Origin: an uncultured Flavobacteriaceae bacterium
GTDB lineage: Bacteria > Bacteroidota > Bacteroidia > Flavobacteriales > Flavobacteriaceae
Direction: 5' to 3'
Length of the DNA stretch: 64,000 nucleotides
Assembly (NCBI GenBank): GCA_947500445.1
Contig: CANMSB010000016.1
Coordinates: forward strand, 1 to 64,000
Shown here: positions 28,601 through 37,448 of the stretch, in pieces
Position numbering within the stretch: the stretch's first letter is position 1
Layout of the letters: each line of letters begins with the position of its first letter
Notes under the pieces: generated by a model
Database searches by the model: none
Told to the model about the DNA's origin: nothing
What the model saw: the letters and a program-made list of their open reading frames with translations, nothing else
Program-made: the position numbers and the translations under genes

Positions 28601-29241
28601 TAACCAGTGGGGTAGTTCACGATCATGAATATATCAAGATCTCCATCCCCGTCATAGTCGAAGAATGCCGACTGTATGGTATGAGTGGTATCATTGAGAT
28701 GGTACTGGGCCGCGCTTTCCTCAAAATGCAGTTCGCCATTCGTATCCAAGCCTTTGTTCAAAAAGAGTAGATTGGCCCTATCATTTCCGGATTTGCCTCC
28801 GGAGACGCTACAATAAATATCGTCCCAACCATTTTGGTCGATATCAACGACGGTCACCCCGTTTACCCAAGAACTCGTTCCGACCCCCGCCTCGGCAGTT
28901 TTATCCAAAAAGCTGAATGGTTCGGTCTTTCCGTTGTTCAGATATAACTTTGAGGAAACCAAGTTTCCTGCAAAATACAAATCTTCAAAGCCATCCTTAT
29001 CAAAATCGGCAACGGCGACTCCTGCACCATTGTACATATTTACATAATCGAAGACGTTGACGGTATTTTCGTCTATGGTGTTCTGAAATTCGATTCCAGT
29101 TTCGGAAGCTTTTAAAAGCGCAAACTTTTTTGAATCCTTCGTGCCTTGTTTGCAGCCAACTAAAAGGAGCCCAATACATATAAGAACATGGTATTTGTAA
29201 TAATACATTGTGAGAAGAAAGATATACTTATTAAAACCCAT
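25612..29241 (-). CDS. FG-GAP/VCBS-repeat lipoprotein with UnbV/ASPIC domain (copy 2)
   Basis: 1209 aa (a start at the internal ATG 29208 is also possible). Lipobox LLVGC. Many calcium-loop blades (DFDKDGFED, DIDQNGWDD, DYDGDGDLD, DLDNDGDLD, DIDNDNDLD), an ASPIC/UnbV segment with FGLGSDSIIDQIDITWPDGT, and a C-terminal extension with GYYSQSSRS not found in copy 1. It follows the susC-susD pair at 29475-34244 on the same strand, separated by a terminator hairpin. The paralogue is 2.8 kb away across IS debris. Likely a surface-exposed accessory protein of the glycan system; exact role unknown. Confidence 0.85.
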   Translation of the reverse strand: MGFNKYIFLLTMYYYKYHVLICIGLLLVGCKQGTKDSKKFALLKASETGIEFQNTIDENTVNVFDYVNMYNGAGVAVADFDKDGFEDLYFAGNLVSSKLYLNNGKTEPFSFLDKTAEAGVGTSSWVNGVTVVDIDQNGWDDIYCSVSGGKSGNDRANLLFLNKGLDTNGELHFEESAAQYHLNDTTHTIQSAFFDYDGDGDLDIFMIVNYPTGYIGSEANRIIRLKPQGRPERTDRLYRNDGLGSDGHPIFTDISQKAGITLEGFSLGLAIHDFNQDGKPDIYVANDYVTNDIIYINNGDGTFTDRIRHYVNHTSFASMGIDVSDINNDGLQDFMVVDMLPEADERIKMMYPSIDHFGFDTRKKVGYVDQYQRNTLQMNNGLRDSVPRKFSEIGRFSNVSNTNWSWSTLMPDLDLDGWRDIFITNGFLKDVNDLDFVNYDDTDPFGNQRKRDDAAYLESLKTQKGIHLPNRLYHNQGNLLFEDKSEEWGFTRPSFSNGAAYADLDNDGDLDLIVNNINEAAYIYENRTITSTHRDNNYLQVILEGNRPNAAAIGTKISFKTSQGIVSHINYPTKGFMSSVSSIATFGLGSDSIIDQIDITWPDGTNQMLRDVKPNQRIVISKEAGSKVPKGSDRSSLVQKLFDPANIKGLDYVHQETPFNDFDYQILIPHKLSRLGPSLSVGDADQDSLEDFYVGGAKGSSGKLFFQDKSGTFAGLLIEDTPLYEDQASLLLDIDNDNDLDVYIVSGGVENGRQSRFYADRLLLNLGNRIFENAALDFPKVNGSCAVAADYDKDGDLDIFVGGASQPEAYPLPAQSMLLQNDTQRPHEPILTNLADSILPELKTLGIVRSAVWSDYDNDGWQDLLVVGEFMPLTIFKNRKGKLEKIDTQSLSEIKGMWNSINGHDLDQDGDMDYVLGNFGLNSRLRPTAEEPVRIYAKDFDKNGVIDPIMTHYRDGREVPIHLRDDLYKQLVALKKALPTYRDYASASITDILPSGVLQEAKVFSWNYSYNACLINKGEKGFELVPLPYQAQIAPIYGTLIQDFNEDGIPDILAVGNSHSPEVFSGWQDASFGSLLIGNGDGNFQVSDLDTSNFYIDGDAKALVRLRYYDGSYLNLVSVNDDSLKVFGIPRQTPLKTIKLRPLDQRAKMFYQDGRIELLEFPYGSGYYSQSSRSLEVKPMMQKIVITDAQGKQREVTPNTDAILHSAQN

Positions 29242-29318
29242 AATAGGCGTTGGAAAATCTATTACAGCTCCAAGCTACCAAGAATACCGTCGCTTAACTA
29301 CTTTTTTTCATTTCGCCG

Positions 29319-29340
29319 TAGCCCCGAGGATTCGGGGCTA
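29319..29340. repeat. REP-like 22-bp palindrome, copy 2
   Basis: Begins TAGCCCCGAGG and ends TTCGGGGCTA; 9-bp arms, perfect. Related to the element at 16642-16663. It sits between FG-GAP gene 2 and susD. Confidence 0.5.
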
Positions 29341-29422
29341 TGCCAAAATTAAGAAAAAGTCGGTATTCCTTATATCTTGAAGCTTCACCACGAAGCTTCA
29401 ATGCATAGTGCGGATTAAAAAA

Positions 29423-29450
29423 GAAACCCATGAAAAAAATCATGGGTTTC
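29423..29450 (-). terminator. Terminator after susC-susD pair 2
   Basis: Perfect 11-bp inverted repeat GAAACCCATGA / TCATGGGTTTC with an A6 loop, followed on the minus strand by six T. It lies 25 nt past the susD stop. Confidence 0.75.
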
Positions 29451-29474
29451 CTAAAACTAACTCAACTAACTCAA

Positions 29475-31004
29475 TTAATATCCAGGCTTTTGATCGGCGG
29501 GGGTGAGTGCCGGGTTATTATCCATTTCATCCAAGGGAATAGGCAAAAATTCATGTCTAGGCTCATAATTAGGACTAGGTGCCCCGACTTTACCGGCCCT
29601 GAACCAACGCTTGACATCCCTAGTTCGTGCTTGTTCAGAACATAGCTCTATACGACGTTCGTGTACAATGGCGTCGAACATTTGATCTGTGGTGCCAGTT
29701 GGATACGCAGCCGTTGGTAAGGGTGGTACCCCTGCACGTTCCCTAACCTGATTTACATACCCCAAAGCCAAGGCCGTTGGACCGTTTTGTTCATTTTCTA
29801 TTTCAGCCATCATCAACAAAACGTCTGCATAGCGCAATAAACGCATGTTAATACCCGAAAACATTTCCGGTGAGGACATTTGATAATCATAACCGTATTT
29901 TTTCCAGTGTACACCATTCTCAATGCCTTGGGCAATATCCTCTGGCTCAAAAACGTCTTCGTTCTCTGGGCCATGGGTATCGCCGTATTCAAGGAAACAA
30001 AGCGGATATCGTGGATCACCCTCTTCAAACGCTGCAACCAACTCATCCGACGGTACCACGTTGTGCCAAATAAAGGGCGTATATTCTTGGGTTCTGTACT
30101 GTACCGCTTTTTGAGGTCCGCCCCAAACATTGGCCAAATTACGTTGAAATTGCACCTCAAAAATTGACTCTATATTGTTCTCGTTCTCCTCCCTATGGTT
30201 GTCTTCGTAATTAGCGGCCAAACTATAGTCACCTGAATCGATCACTTTTTGAAGTACGCTTCGGGCAGCGGTAAAATCGTCAAAGTACATATAGACACGC
30301 CCTAACAAGGTTTGTGCGCTTCCCTTGGTGACCCTTCCCATGTTTTCTGTACCGCGATATGCAGAAACACTGGGTAAAAATTCCTCGGCTCTTGTCAAAT
30401 CTTCAATGATTTGATCGCGGATAACCTGCTCTGATTCGGCCAAGGGTACCCCGCTGGTAAAATCCTCGACAGGGGTCAACGAGAAGGGCACATTACCCCA
30501 GTAGGTGATGAGTTCAAAATAGGCCCATGCCCGTAAAAATTTGGCTTCGGCTACCAATAAATCAACCTCTCTTTGCGGTAACTCGTCATTAACCTTGTCG
30601 GGTAGCGTATTGATGACCAGGTTGGAGCGAAACACAATGCGATACAAACCTTTCCAAGCCGGTGAAATAAGACCGTTGCCCGGATCGATATCGTAGTTCA
30701 ACAATTGTGCCCGTTGCGATTCTAGCTGAGGTCCGGCCGATTTAAGTTCATCGCCGAGTGTATCGACCAACCACCACCATTCCCGGGCCACCGATTCGTT
30801 TTCCTGCAAACCGGCATAAATGGCAAAAACAGCGGCTCGGGCCTCTTCAACGGTTTCAAAGGAATTTGAGATACTTGGGGCAGAAGGATTGCCCTCTGCC
30901 AAAAACTCATCATCACAGCTAAATGTGACCATCGTGGCGCACAACGCAATGGCCACACTCTTAAATGTTGCTAACTTTTTCATTTTTTCTATTTTTATTT
31001 TCAT
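29475..31004 (-). CDS. SusD/RagB-family glycan-binding lipoprotein (pair 2)
   Basis: 509 aa. Lipobox TFSC (Cys30) followed by DDEFLAEGNPS. SusD features: LVAEAKFLRAWAYFELITYWGNVPFSL, LLGRVYMYF, LLRYADVLLMMAEIENE, and the C-terminal VHERRIELCSEQARTRDVKRWFRAGK block. Its gene starts 9 nt after susC, an operon. The pair is under a LacI-type operator, not an ECF/FecR system, and is predicted to import the fucose/uronate glycan of this locus. An alternative start exists at 30983. Confidence 0.95.
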   Translation of the reverse strand: MKIKIEKMKKLATFKSVAIALCATMVTFSCDDEFLAEGNPSAPSISNSFETVEEARAAVFAIYAGLQENESVAREWWWLVDTLGDELKSAGPQLESQRAQLLNYDIDPGNGLISPAWKGLYRIVFRSNLVINTLPDKVNDELPQREVDLLVAEAKFLRAWAYFELITYWGNVPFSLTPVEDFTSGVPLAESEQVIRDQIIEDLTRAEEFLPSVSAYRGTENMGRVTKGSAQTLLGRVYMYFDDFTAARSVLQKVIDSGDYSLAANYEDNHREENENNIESIFEVQFQRNLANVWGGPQKAVQYRTQEYTPFIWHNVVPSDELVAAFEEGDPRYPLCFLEYGDTHGPENEDVFEPEDIAQGIENGVHWKKYGYDYQMSSPEMFSGINMRLLRYADVLLMMAEIENEQNGPTALALGYVNQVRERAGVPPLPTAAYPTGTTDQMFDAIVHERRIELCSEQARTRDVKRWFRAGKVGAPSPNYEPRHEFLPIPLDEMDNNPALTPADQKPGY

Positions 31005-31013
31005 AACAAAATT

Positions 31014-34000
31014 TTAAAAAGCGACTTCTACACCTAAAATAAAAGTTGAAGGCACGGGTATCGCACTGTCATCCACTCCATTTGAAAAAAGAGCGTCGTT
31101 CGGATTACTGACACGACCCTGTACCTCTGGATTGTAACCAGAATAGCCCGTAAAGGTCAGTAGATTTTGCGCTTGCGCGTACAATCTAAGCTTTGAAAAC
31201 GGACTGTTCTTTAATTCCGGGAATGTATATCCCAAAGTTACGAATTGTAACCGTACAAAATCCCCACTCTCGACCCAGCGGTCAGAGAGAACGGCATTTG
31301 CTTGTCTTGCCTCCCGAGCTCCCGTTTCTTGGTTGATCCCAAAGGTTCTAGGAATATCGGTATTTGTATTTTCCGGTGTCCAAGCATTGAGTACCTCCGT
31401 ACCCATGTTGAACAAACGGGTCATCCCCTCGGTGTAGTACCGATTTGAATGTAGCACTTCAAAACCAAAAGAACCTTGCCAGTTCATGGCCAAATCAAAG
31501 TTTTTGTACGACATATTGGTGTTGAGTCCAATGGTAAAATCTGGCAAATAATGGCCTATATTGACCCGGTCTTCGCCGGTAACCACACCATCGCCGTTGA
31601 TATCCTGATAGCGAATATCTCCAGGGCCTACATCCGCCCCTTGCCGTGTGGCATTGGAATCTCCCGTAAGTTGCGCAGCTCTGGCGTTATCGGCATCAAT
31701 TTCAGCTTGTGTCTGATAAATGCCATCGGTTCGTAAACCAAAATAATGTCCAATGGGTTCGCCCACTACTGCCCGCGTTTGAGGGGCACCCGTATTTTGA
31801 AAATTTTCCCCAAAGATACTGGCACTTTCATCGCCACCTAACGACGTTACCTCATTATCCACAAGCGAGGCAACCGCACTGACCGACCATTTTAATTCGT
31901 TATCTTGGTTCGTATAGCCCGCTGAAAAATCCCAACCGCTGTTTTCGACTGATCCCACATTTGCCAACGGACGATTATCCACACCTGTTGAATTCGGTAT
32001 CGGTACACTAATAATCAAATCGTTTGCCGTGTTTTTAAAATACTCTCCGCTAAAATAGAATTTACCACCGAAGAACTCCGCATCGAGACCTACGTTGATT
32101 TTTTCCACTTCTTCCCATTGCAAGCGGGTATTAAAAAGTGCGTTTTGAGTTAAACCGGTAACCACACTGCCGTCTCCTAAATCATAGTCAAGATTGGCGA
32201 CAACGGTAGGATCCCAAGTGTAAGCACCCGTTGCCGTGTTTCCGTTGATACCCCAACTACCTCTCAATTTCAGATTGGTAACGGTCTCCCGTAAGCCTTC
32301 GAAGAAACCTTCTTCGGAAATCGTCCAACCTGCAGAAGCTGAAGGAAAGATACCTACATTATCATCAGGGGCAAAACGCGAAGATTGGTCACGACGAATA
32401 GAAGCGCCAAGCAAATACTTGCCTTTATAGTCATAGTTCAATCTTCCAAAATAAGAGATGATACCTGTTTCTTCGAGAACGACCTCGGCCCTCTGGTCTT
32501 CTCCTGGCGAAAGGGCAGGGTTTCGAATATTTTCGTTCGGAAGCGCCGTTGCTTCAGCTCTCACACGCTCGTTACGAAAGGTTTGAATCTCGTAACCTCC
32601 TAAAAGATCAAGATTATGATCACCAAAATCTTTGTTATAATTCAAAGTAGCGGTTAGAATGGGTGAGACAAAAGTAGTTTTGGTTCTTTGATATGTAGCG
32701 ACAGGGTTTTGATTAAATCCTATCTCCCCAGCATTATAAGTTGGTAAAAAGAACTGTGACTGGATAAAAGCACTTTCTCCGGCCACGGCCAATTTAGCAA
32801 ACAGGCCATTAGCCACTTCGTATTGCCCAAAGGCGGTAACCAGAACCTTGGTCGAAGTTTGTTCGTCATCGATCAAGGATTCGCGTAGTACGGGTTGAAA
32901 GGGGTCGGCTCCGTCAGCATTATCTGTACCTCTAAACCCTCCCGGTCTACTGGCATCCCGAACCGGTATGTAGGGCATCATCTGCAAGGACCGACGAATT
33001 GAGATCCCATCGCCTTCGGGTTCGTTTAGACTATTGCGGGACAAAATTATGGATGACCCCATTTTGAATTTACCCAAGTTTGCTTGAATATTCGCATTGA
33101 AATTAATTCGTTTGAAATACGAATTCACTATAACACCGTCTTGCTCGAAATACCCCCCGCCAAGATTGTAGGTTACGTTATCGGTACCCCCTGAAAAGCC
33201 CAACTGATACTCTTGAATGCCCCCTAAAGGCATAACAGCATCTTGCCAATCGGTCTCGACTCCCCGAAACTCTTCGCTGGGGCTCCCTACTCGAAAATCC
33301 ATCTCATCAAAATCATAGTCGTCAAATCGGGCTGGTTCAACAATAAAATCATTTAATGTAAAATTGATGTATTGATCGGTATTCAAAAGATCGTAACGTC
33401 TTCTTTCAGGAACTTTCTGAATACCATAATAGGATTTAAAGGTCAATTTACCGGGACCTCTTTTTCCTTTTTTCGTAGTGACGAGTACCACCCCGTTTGC
33501 ACCACGTGAACCATAGATGGCTGTACTTGCCGCATCTTTGAGCACGGTGATGTCTTCAATGGCATCAGGCGCTACATCGTTCAAACCCCCTTGGCCGACC
33601 GGAATACCGTCGATTACAAAAAGCGGATCACTGTTTAGTACGGAACCCAAACCGCGTATACGAACCGTCGGGTTCGCACCCGGCACACCGCTTTGCACCA
33701 CATTAACCCCGCTCACCCTACCTTGTAGGGCTTGTTCGGCACGGACAACGGGCAATTCCGCAATTTCCTCCCCTCCTAAGTTCGCTACCGCGGTCGTTAC
33801 TTTTCTTCTACTTTGGACCCCATAGGCCACGACCACGACTTCATCCAATTGCGAAGTGCCTGGCTGGAGGGTAGCGTTAATGGTGGTTTGACCGTTAACA
33901 GCGATTTCCTGGGATTCGTACCCAATGTAAGAAATAAGCAGTACCGCATCGCTACCTACTTCAAGGGAATAATTACCATCAAAATCGGTCTGGGTACCAT

Positions 34001-34244
34001 TTGTAGTACCCATCTCCACGACACTGGCCCCTGGCAACGGTACGCCGTCCTGATCGACGATTGTACCCGAAACCCGTGTGTCCTGAAATAGGGCCGAGGT
34101 CGGGGCGGTAACGGTTCGGGCGGCGACCGATATCGGCATACAGAGTAAGACGGCCATACCGAGCGCGACTAGAAAGGTCCTATACGACCGATTGTGGCGT
34201 CCAATGGACTGGGCAAGACTTGCAGTTAGTAGTTTGTTGGTCAT
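31014..34244 (-). CDS. SusC-type TonB-dependent outer-membrane transporter (pair 2)
   Basis: 1076 aa. Signal peptide near 28-44, then directly a carboxypeptidase-D-regulatory-like domain (LPGASVVEMGT, about 65-130) with no STN domain. The plug has DVAPDAIEDITVLKDAAS and YGSRGANGVV; then a large beta-barrel ending in aromatic VEVAF. The missing STN domain means it is not expected to signal to a FecR anti-sigma factor, which agrees with the LacI-type operator 111 bp upstream. Works with the downstream SusD. Confidence 0.95.
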   Translation of the reverse strand: MTNKLLTASLAQSIGRHNRSYRTFLVALGMAVLLCMPISVAARTVTAPTSALFQDTRVSGTIVDQDGVPLPGASVVEMGTTNGTQTDFDGNYSLEVGSDAVLLISYIGYESQEIAVNGQTTINATLQPGTSQLDEVVVVAYGVQSRRKVTTAVANLGGEEIAELPVVRAEQALQGRVSGVNVVQSGVPGANPTVRIRGLGSVLNSDPLFVIDGIPVGQGGLNDVAPDAIEDITVLKDAASTAIYGSRGANGVVLVTTKKGKRGPGKLTFKSYYGIQKVPERRRYDLLNTDQYINFTLNDFIVEPARFDDYDFDEMDFRVGSPSEEFRGVETDWQDAVMPLGGIQEYQLGFSGGTDNVTYNLGGGYFEQDGVIVNSYFKRINFNANIQANLGKFKMGSSIILSRNSLNEPEGDGISIRRSLQMMPYIPVRDASRPGGFRGTDNADGADPFQPVLRESLIDDEQTSTKVLVTAFGQYEVANGLFAKLAVAGESAFIQSQFFLPTYNAGEIGFNQNPVATYQRTKTTFVSPILTATLNYNKDFGDHNLDLLGGYEIQTFRNERVRAEATALPNENIRNPALSPGEDQRAEVVLEETGIISYFGRLNYDYKGKYLLGASIRRDQSSRFAPDDNVGIFPSASAGWTISEEGFFEGLRETVTNLKLRGSWGINGNTATGAYTWDPTVVANLDYDLGDGSVVTGLTQNALFNTRLQWEEVEKINVGLDAEFFGGKFYFSGEYFKNTANDLIISVPIPNSTGVDNRPLANVGSVENSGWDFSAGYTNQDNELKWSVSAVASLVDNEVTSLGGDESASIFGENFQNTGAPQTRAVVGEPIGHYFGLRTDGIYQTQAEIDADNARAAQLTGDSNATRQGADVGPGDIRYQDINGDGVVTGEDRVNIGHYLPDFTIGLNTNMSYKNFDLAMNWQGSFGFEVLHSNRYYTEGMTRLFNMGTEVLNAWTPENTNTDIPRTFGINQETGAREARQANAVLSDRWVESGDFVRLQFVTLGYTFPELKNSPFSKLRLYAQAQNLLTFTGYSGYNPEVQGRVSNPNDALFSNGVDDSAIPVPSTFILGVEVAF

Positions 34245-34354
34245 TGTAAAACAGAATTAGTATTAATGAATTAATGCGTTTTTCGATTCCTTTATTTACA
34301 CAATGGCGTATGACTTGAAGTTGCTTATTAAATACAACCAATAGGAATTTAAGG

Positions 34355-34366
34355 TTAATCGTTTAA
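34355..34366. promoter_or_regulatory. LacI-family operator, susC 2 promoter
   Basis: TTAATCGTTTAA (TTAAACGATTAA on the transcribed strand, identical to the fucI site). 111 bp upstream of the susC start. It lies 4 nt downstream of the likely -7 element, covering the expected transcription start. Confidence 0.65.
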
Positions 34367-34370
34367 GCTT

Positions 34371-34378
34371 CAAAGAAA
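34371..34378 (-). promoter_or_regulatory. Candidate -7 element of the susC 2 promoter
   Basis: TTTCTTTG on the minus strand, one mismatch from TAnnTTTG, exactly 4 nt upstream of the operator. The promoter at 48110-48117 has the same 4-nt spacing. Confidence 0.4.
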
Positions 34379-34554
34379 ACATTTTTTTTGATATTTTCAT
34401 AATAAAATTAACAAATTCTCAGTGCAAACCCATACTTTTTGAAGATTTCATTTTTTAATAAAAAACGCTTTAAATATTTGAATTTCAGTCAAATGTTTGT
34501 TGTTTTTGTGTTTATTTTTTGTATTTTGTATTGATAGTCAACAACTTATGCCCG

Positions 34555-34869
34555 ATGGAAACAACCAGCAACTCCAGGTCTATTTTTAGCGGTCTAGACG
34601 ACCCTAGAAGCAATATTAACAAGCTTCTTAGATTGGATGACATTCTTCTTATCGGTATAATTTCGGTCATTTGTGCGGCAGATAGTTGAAAAGATATGGA
34701 AACATGTGCCAAGGCAAGAGAAGATTTTTTGCGTTCATTTTTAAATCTACCAAATGGTATTCCCTCCGATGATACCTTTAACCGTGTATTCTCCGCTATA
34801 GACCCAGATCAATCTGAGCATTGTTTTACAAAGTGCGTCTTATACGATTTGCGAGATAACATTTCGTAA
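34555..34869 (+). pseudogene. ISAs1-family transposase N-terminal remnant (copy 2)
   Basis: From ATG 34555 the frame encodes the ISAs1 N-terminal domain (GLDDPRSNINKLLRLDDILL, VICAADS). It hits TGA at 34687-34689 where the family has Trp, then continues KDMETCAKAREDFLRSFLNLPNGIPSDDTFNRVFS to a stop at 34867-34869. Different subfamily from the copy at 23906. No catalytic domain. Confidence 0.8.
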
Positions 34870-34876
34870 TTTGAAT

Positions 34877-35277
34877 ATGGGAAAACACATATCATTTGAG
34901 GTATTGGAGACTTCATCACAGTTACGTTCTATGATACGTAAAGAATCGCGTTGTAAGAATGTTTTGCGATTACAATCGTTGCTTCACATAAACGAAAAGA
35001 CCTTTGCAAAGCAATGCGATCGGGCAACTCATTTAGGTTATAATGTCCGCACAATGGAGTTATGGTTAAAGACATATAAAGAAGCGGGTATCGAAACCAT
35101 GTTGATCGGTTCAAGGCCCAGAAAGGCTAAAAGCGTAAAATCACCAAAGCTGTCCACACTGGTCTGTCCAAAAGGTTGAACGATAGCTATCAAGGTTTTG
35201 AGAGCTATGTTCAGGCAGTAAGTTGGGTCAAAGAGCAATAGGGTATCAGCTACCCGTACAATACACTACGCGAATAT
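34877..35277 (+). pseudogene. IS630-family transposase N-terminal remnant (copy 2)
   Basis: From ATG 34877: a winged-HTH region (HINEKTFAKQCDRATHLGYNVRTMELWLKTYKEAG). A frameshift near 35140 leads to KRLNDSYQGFESYVQAVSWVKEQ, a stop, then GISYPYNTLREYM, the usual IS630 linker motif. Cut off at about 35277 by the IS256 fragment. Not a copy of the IS630 at 18.2-19.4 kb. Confidence 0.7.
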
Positions 35278-36027
35278 ATGCCCGATGCTCTTGGGGTATA
35301 TGGCCTCCATGGCCTTGTCGAGCCCCTTTAGGTTGTCGGAGCACAGGAAAAAGATGTCCGCCACGCCCCTTTGGCGCAACCCTGCGAGTATGGCCATCCA
35401 TTCCGATGTCTTCTCGGTCTGGACGATGTCAAGTTAGAGGATGTCCTGCTGGCCGGAAAGGTCAACGCCCAAGGTCACCATACAGGCCTTGGAGACCACC
35501 TTGCCCTCACGGCGTATCTTGTAACGTACGGCATCCATCCATACAATGGGGTATACATCCTCCAAGGGCCGTTGCCGCCATTGGGCTATCTCCGAGAGCA
35601 ATGAATTGGTAATGACCGATACTTGCGAGGTAGAGTATTCCACACTATAGGTCCGCTCCACAAAATCAACAATGTCGGCATTGCCCATTCCCTTTGCGTA
35701 TAGCGGCAAAATACAGTCTTGGAGCTCTTTGGCCATGGTTCCGTGCTTGGGCGCGGTAACAGGCTCGAAGCTGCCCTGGCGGTCACGGGGCACGTTGATG
35801 CGCTGCTTGCCCATAGCCGTTTTCAAGGTCTTTTGGGAATGGCCGTTACGGACATTGCCCGTAGGCGATACAGCTCCTTTTTCATGGCCAAGGTGTGCCG
35901 TCATCTCTGCTCGGGGCAGGGACTCCACACCATGTTTGAAGAGCTTTTCCCGAACCTCCTCCAATTGGGCCTTGTCGGAAAGCTTTCCGACAAGGCCATT
36001 CAATAAATTCTCAATTTCTGGATTCAT
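35278..36027 (-). pseudogene. IS256 (mutator-type) transposase, nonsense-mutated and truncated
   Basis: ATG 36027. N-terminal 197 residues read NRNGHS-type mutator sequence (GNVRNGHSQKTLKT, IVPRDRQG-like NVPRDRQGSFEP, LYAKGMGNADIVDF, YPIVWMDAVRYKIRREG, KACMVTLGVDLSG). A TAA in frame after QQDIL is followed by LDIVQTEKTSEWMAILAGLRQRGV and IFFLCSDNLKGLDKAMEAIYP up to the break near 35278. The rest of the catalytic domain is absent. Confidence 0.85.
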
Positions 36028-36258
36028 AGGTATACTGATTTTTATGTTAAAGGTATACCTATGTTTTCGTTACCATTTTCCAAACCAAATTAAGGGTAGA
36101 AACACAAAATATTGTACAGTTCCAAAACGGGATCCAAATTTGAAACCACTTTTTTTCAGTTATTTTGAAGACTGATTAGTTCCTGTATCGACTATTCCGG
36201 AAGGGAACGATTGGTATTCGACAGTACTCCCCCGGAAACAATGTAAGATCGGACGCGG

Positions 36259-37296
36259 CTATTCCCGTTGATGCAGGGCTTCGGTCATCAATAAAGGCTC
36301 TATGACCCCGTCCGCATAGGTTTTTGGGTCCATTTTTGGCCTAAGATACCTATGGTCCTTGTCCGGATCGGAAACCCAGCGGTTGGTGCCGTCCTCCATG
36401 ACCATATTGGAGCCTTCGGTCACCACATCAAAATAATCTTGGGTGCCCGTCACCGCAACCTGTACCGTAATGATGTCCCATATCGACCATGGTGCAATTT
36501 CTTCTGCCGATGATAAACCGGTCCACTCTGGAGGGTTTTTAAAAAAATAGCCATACCCTGCCTTTAAAATATGGTCATCGTGCCATTCGTTTATCCTGGT
36601 ACCGGTGCCGTAACCAAATTTGGCCTCCCCTATTTTACCGCCATTAAAGATCATGGGCCGGGTGCAGTTTTCCACAACATATTGGGTAACGCCCGGACCG
36701 CCATGTTTAAAGTTGGCCTCATTTCTTGTCGGGTCCAGATAATTGCCGCCCATAATATAAAAACGGGCCACTTTTTGGGAAACAAGGTTCATACCGTTCA
36801 AATTGGAATAATCGTCCGGTGCCGATTGCAACAGCGCATAAATGTTGTTCAGGCGACCTGTAACGACAACGGTAATACTCGTATCTTTTGCAGTTGCCAA
36901 CAGTTTTCGATAGAGCGGGGTAGTTTTCATGGCCGTAGCATGGGAAACCGTGCTTTCGTATTCTTTTCCAAGAAACCAAGTATATTCTTCTTTGGCAAAA
37001 GGGGTCCCTTCATGCGCGCCTATAGGAATGTCCGGTCGTCCAAAATAGGTATTTACCGCATCGATACCGGCAACATGATGCTCCATGGGCCATGAGGACA
37101 TTACCGCTGCTATCGTACAAAGGTTTTGATCGGCGTAGGTGTGCAGGGCATATAATGCGCCCAGATCATCGATGTCCCCACCCATATCGGTATCAAAAAT
37201 AATTTGGGGCAGGTTTTCCGTTTTGGACTGTGCGAAGCAAGATGCGCCGAGCAGTGAAAGGAGACAACAAAAAAGGATCACTTTGCTTTTCAACAT
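36259..37296 (-). CDS. Secreted nucleoside-hydrolase-like protein
   Basis: 345 aa. Cleavable signal peptide (hydrophobic 5-20, CFAQS). The inosine-uridine-preferring nucleoside hydrolase family is recognised by the calcium-binding DTDMGGDIDD motif near residue 35, matching DxDxxxDD, plus VVVTGRLNNIYALLQS and FYIMGGNY. Known members hydrolyse N-glycosidic bonds of ribonucleosides. Secreted versions within glycan loci may act on another ribo- or furanosyl bond, which is speculation. It is transcribed divergently from the LacI-type regulator, with 152 bp between them. Confidence 0.85.
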   Translation of the reverse strand: MLKSKVILFCCLLSLLGASCFAQSKTENLPQIIFDTDMGGDIDDLGALYALHTYADQNLCTIAAVMSSWPMEHHVAGIDAVNTYFGRPDIPIGAHEGTPFAKEEYTWFLGKEYESTVSHATAMKTTPLYRKLLATAKDTSITVVVTGRLNNIYALLQSAPDDYSNLNGMNLVSQKVARFYIMGGNYLDPTRNEANFKHGGPGVTQYVVENCTRPMIFNGGKIGEAKFGYGTGTRINEWHDDHILKAGYGYFFKNPPEWTGLSSAEEIAPWSIWDIITVQVAVTGTQDYFDVVTEGSNMVMEDGTNRWVSDPDKDHRYLRPKMDPKTYADGVIEPLLMTEALHQRE

Positions 37297-37448
37297 ATTC
37301 TTATAGGTTTAAAGACGATGCGGATTCTCTCGAATCAGCGACTTTAAAAATACACAAAACACAGGAAAACAGGTGCTATTTCAATCTTCATTCGGCGTTT
37401 TTGCATATTTTCCGGCATTTCATTTATATTTGTTAAACTCGCCAAACC

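Larger units (their letters stand above)
34245..34554. other. Promoter gap upstream of susC 2
   Basis: About 310 bp, very AT-rich, no gene. It holds the LacI-type palindrome (34355-34366) and a TAnnTTTG-like core. The right part abuts an ISAs1 remnant. Confidence 0.5.

Noticed and set aside
29291-29297. Possible sixth LacI operator upstream of FG-GAP gene 2
   Set aside because: Only a half-site (TTAAGCG on the minus strand); the other half reads ACGGT, so it does not fit the palindrome.
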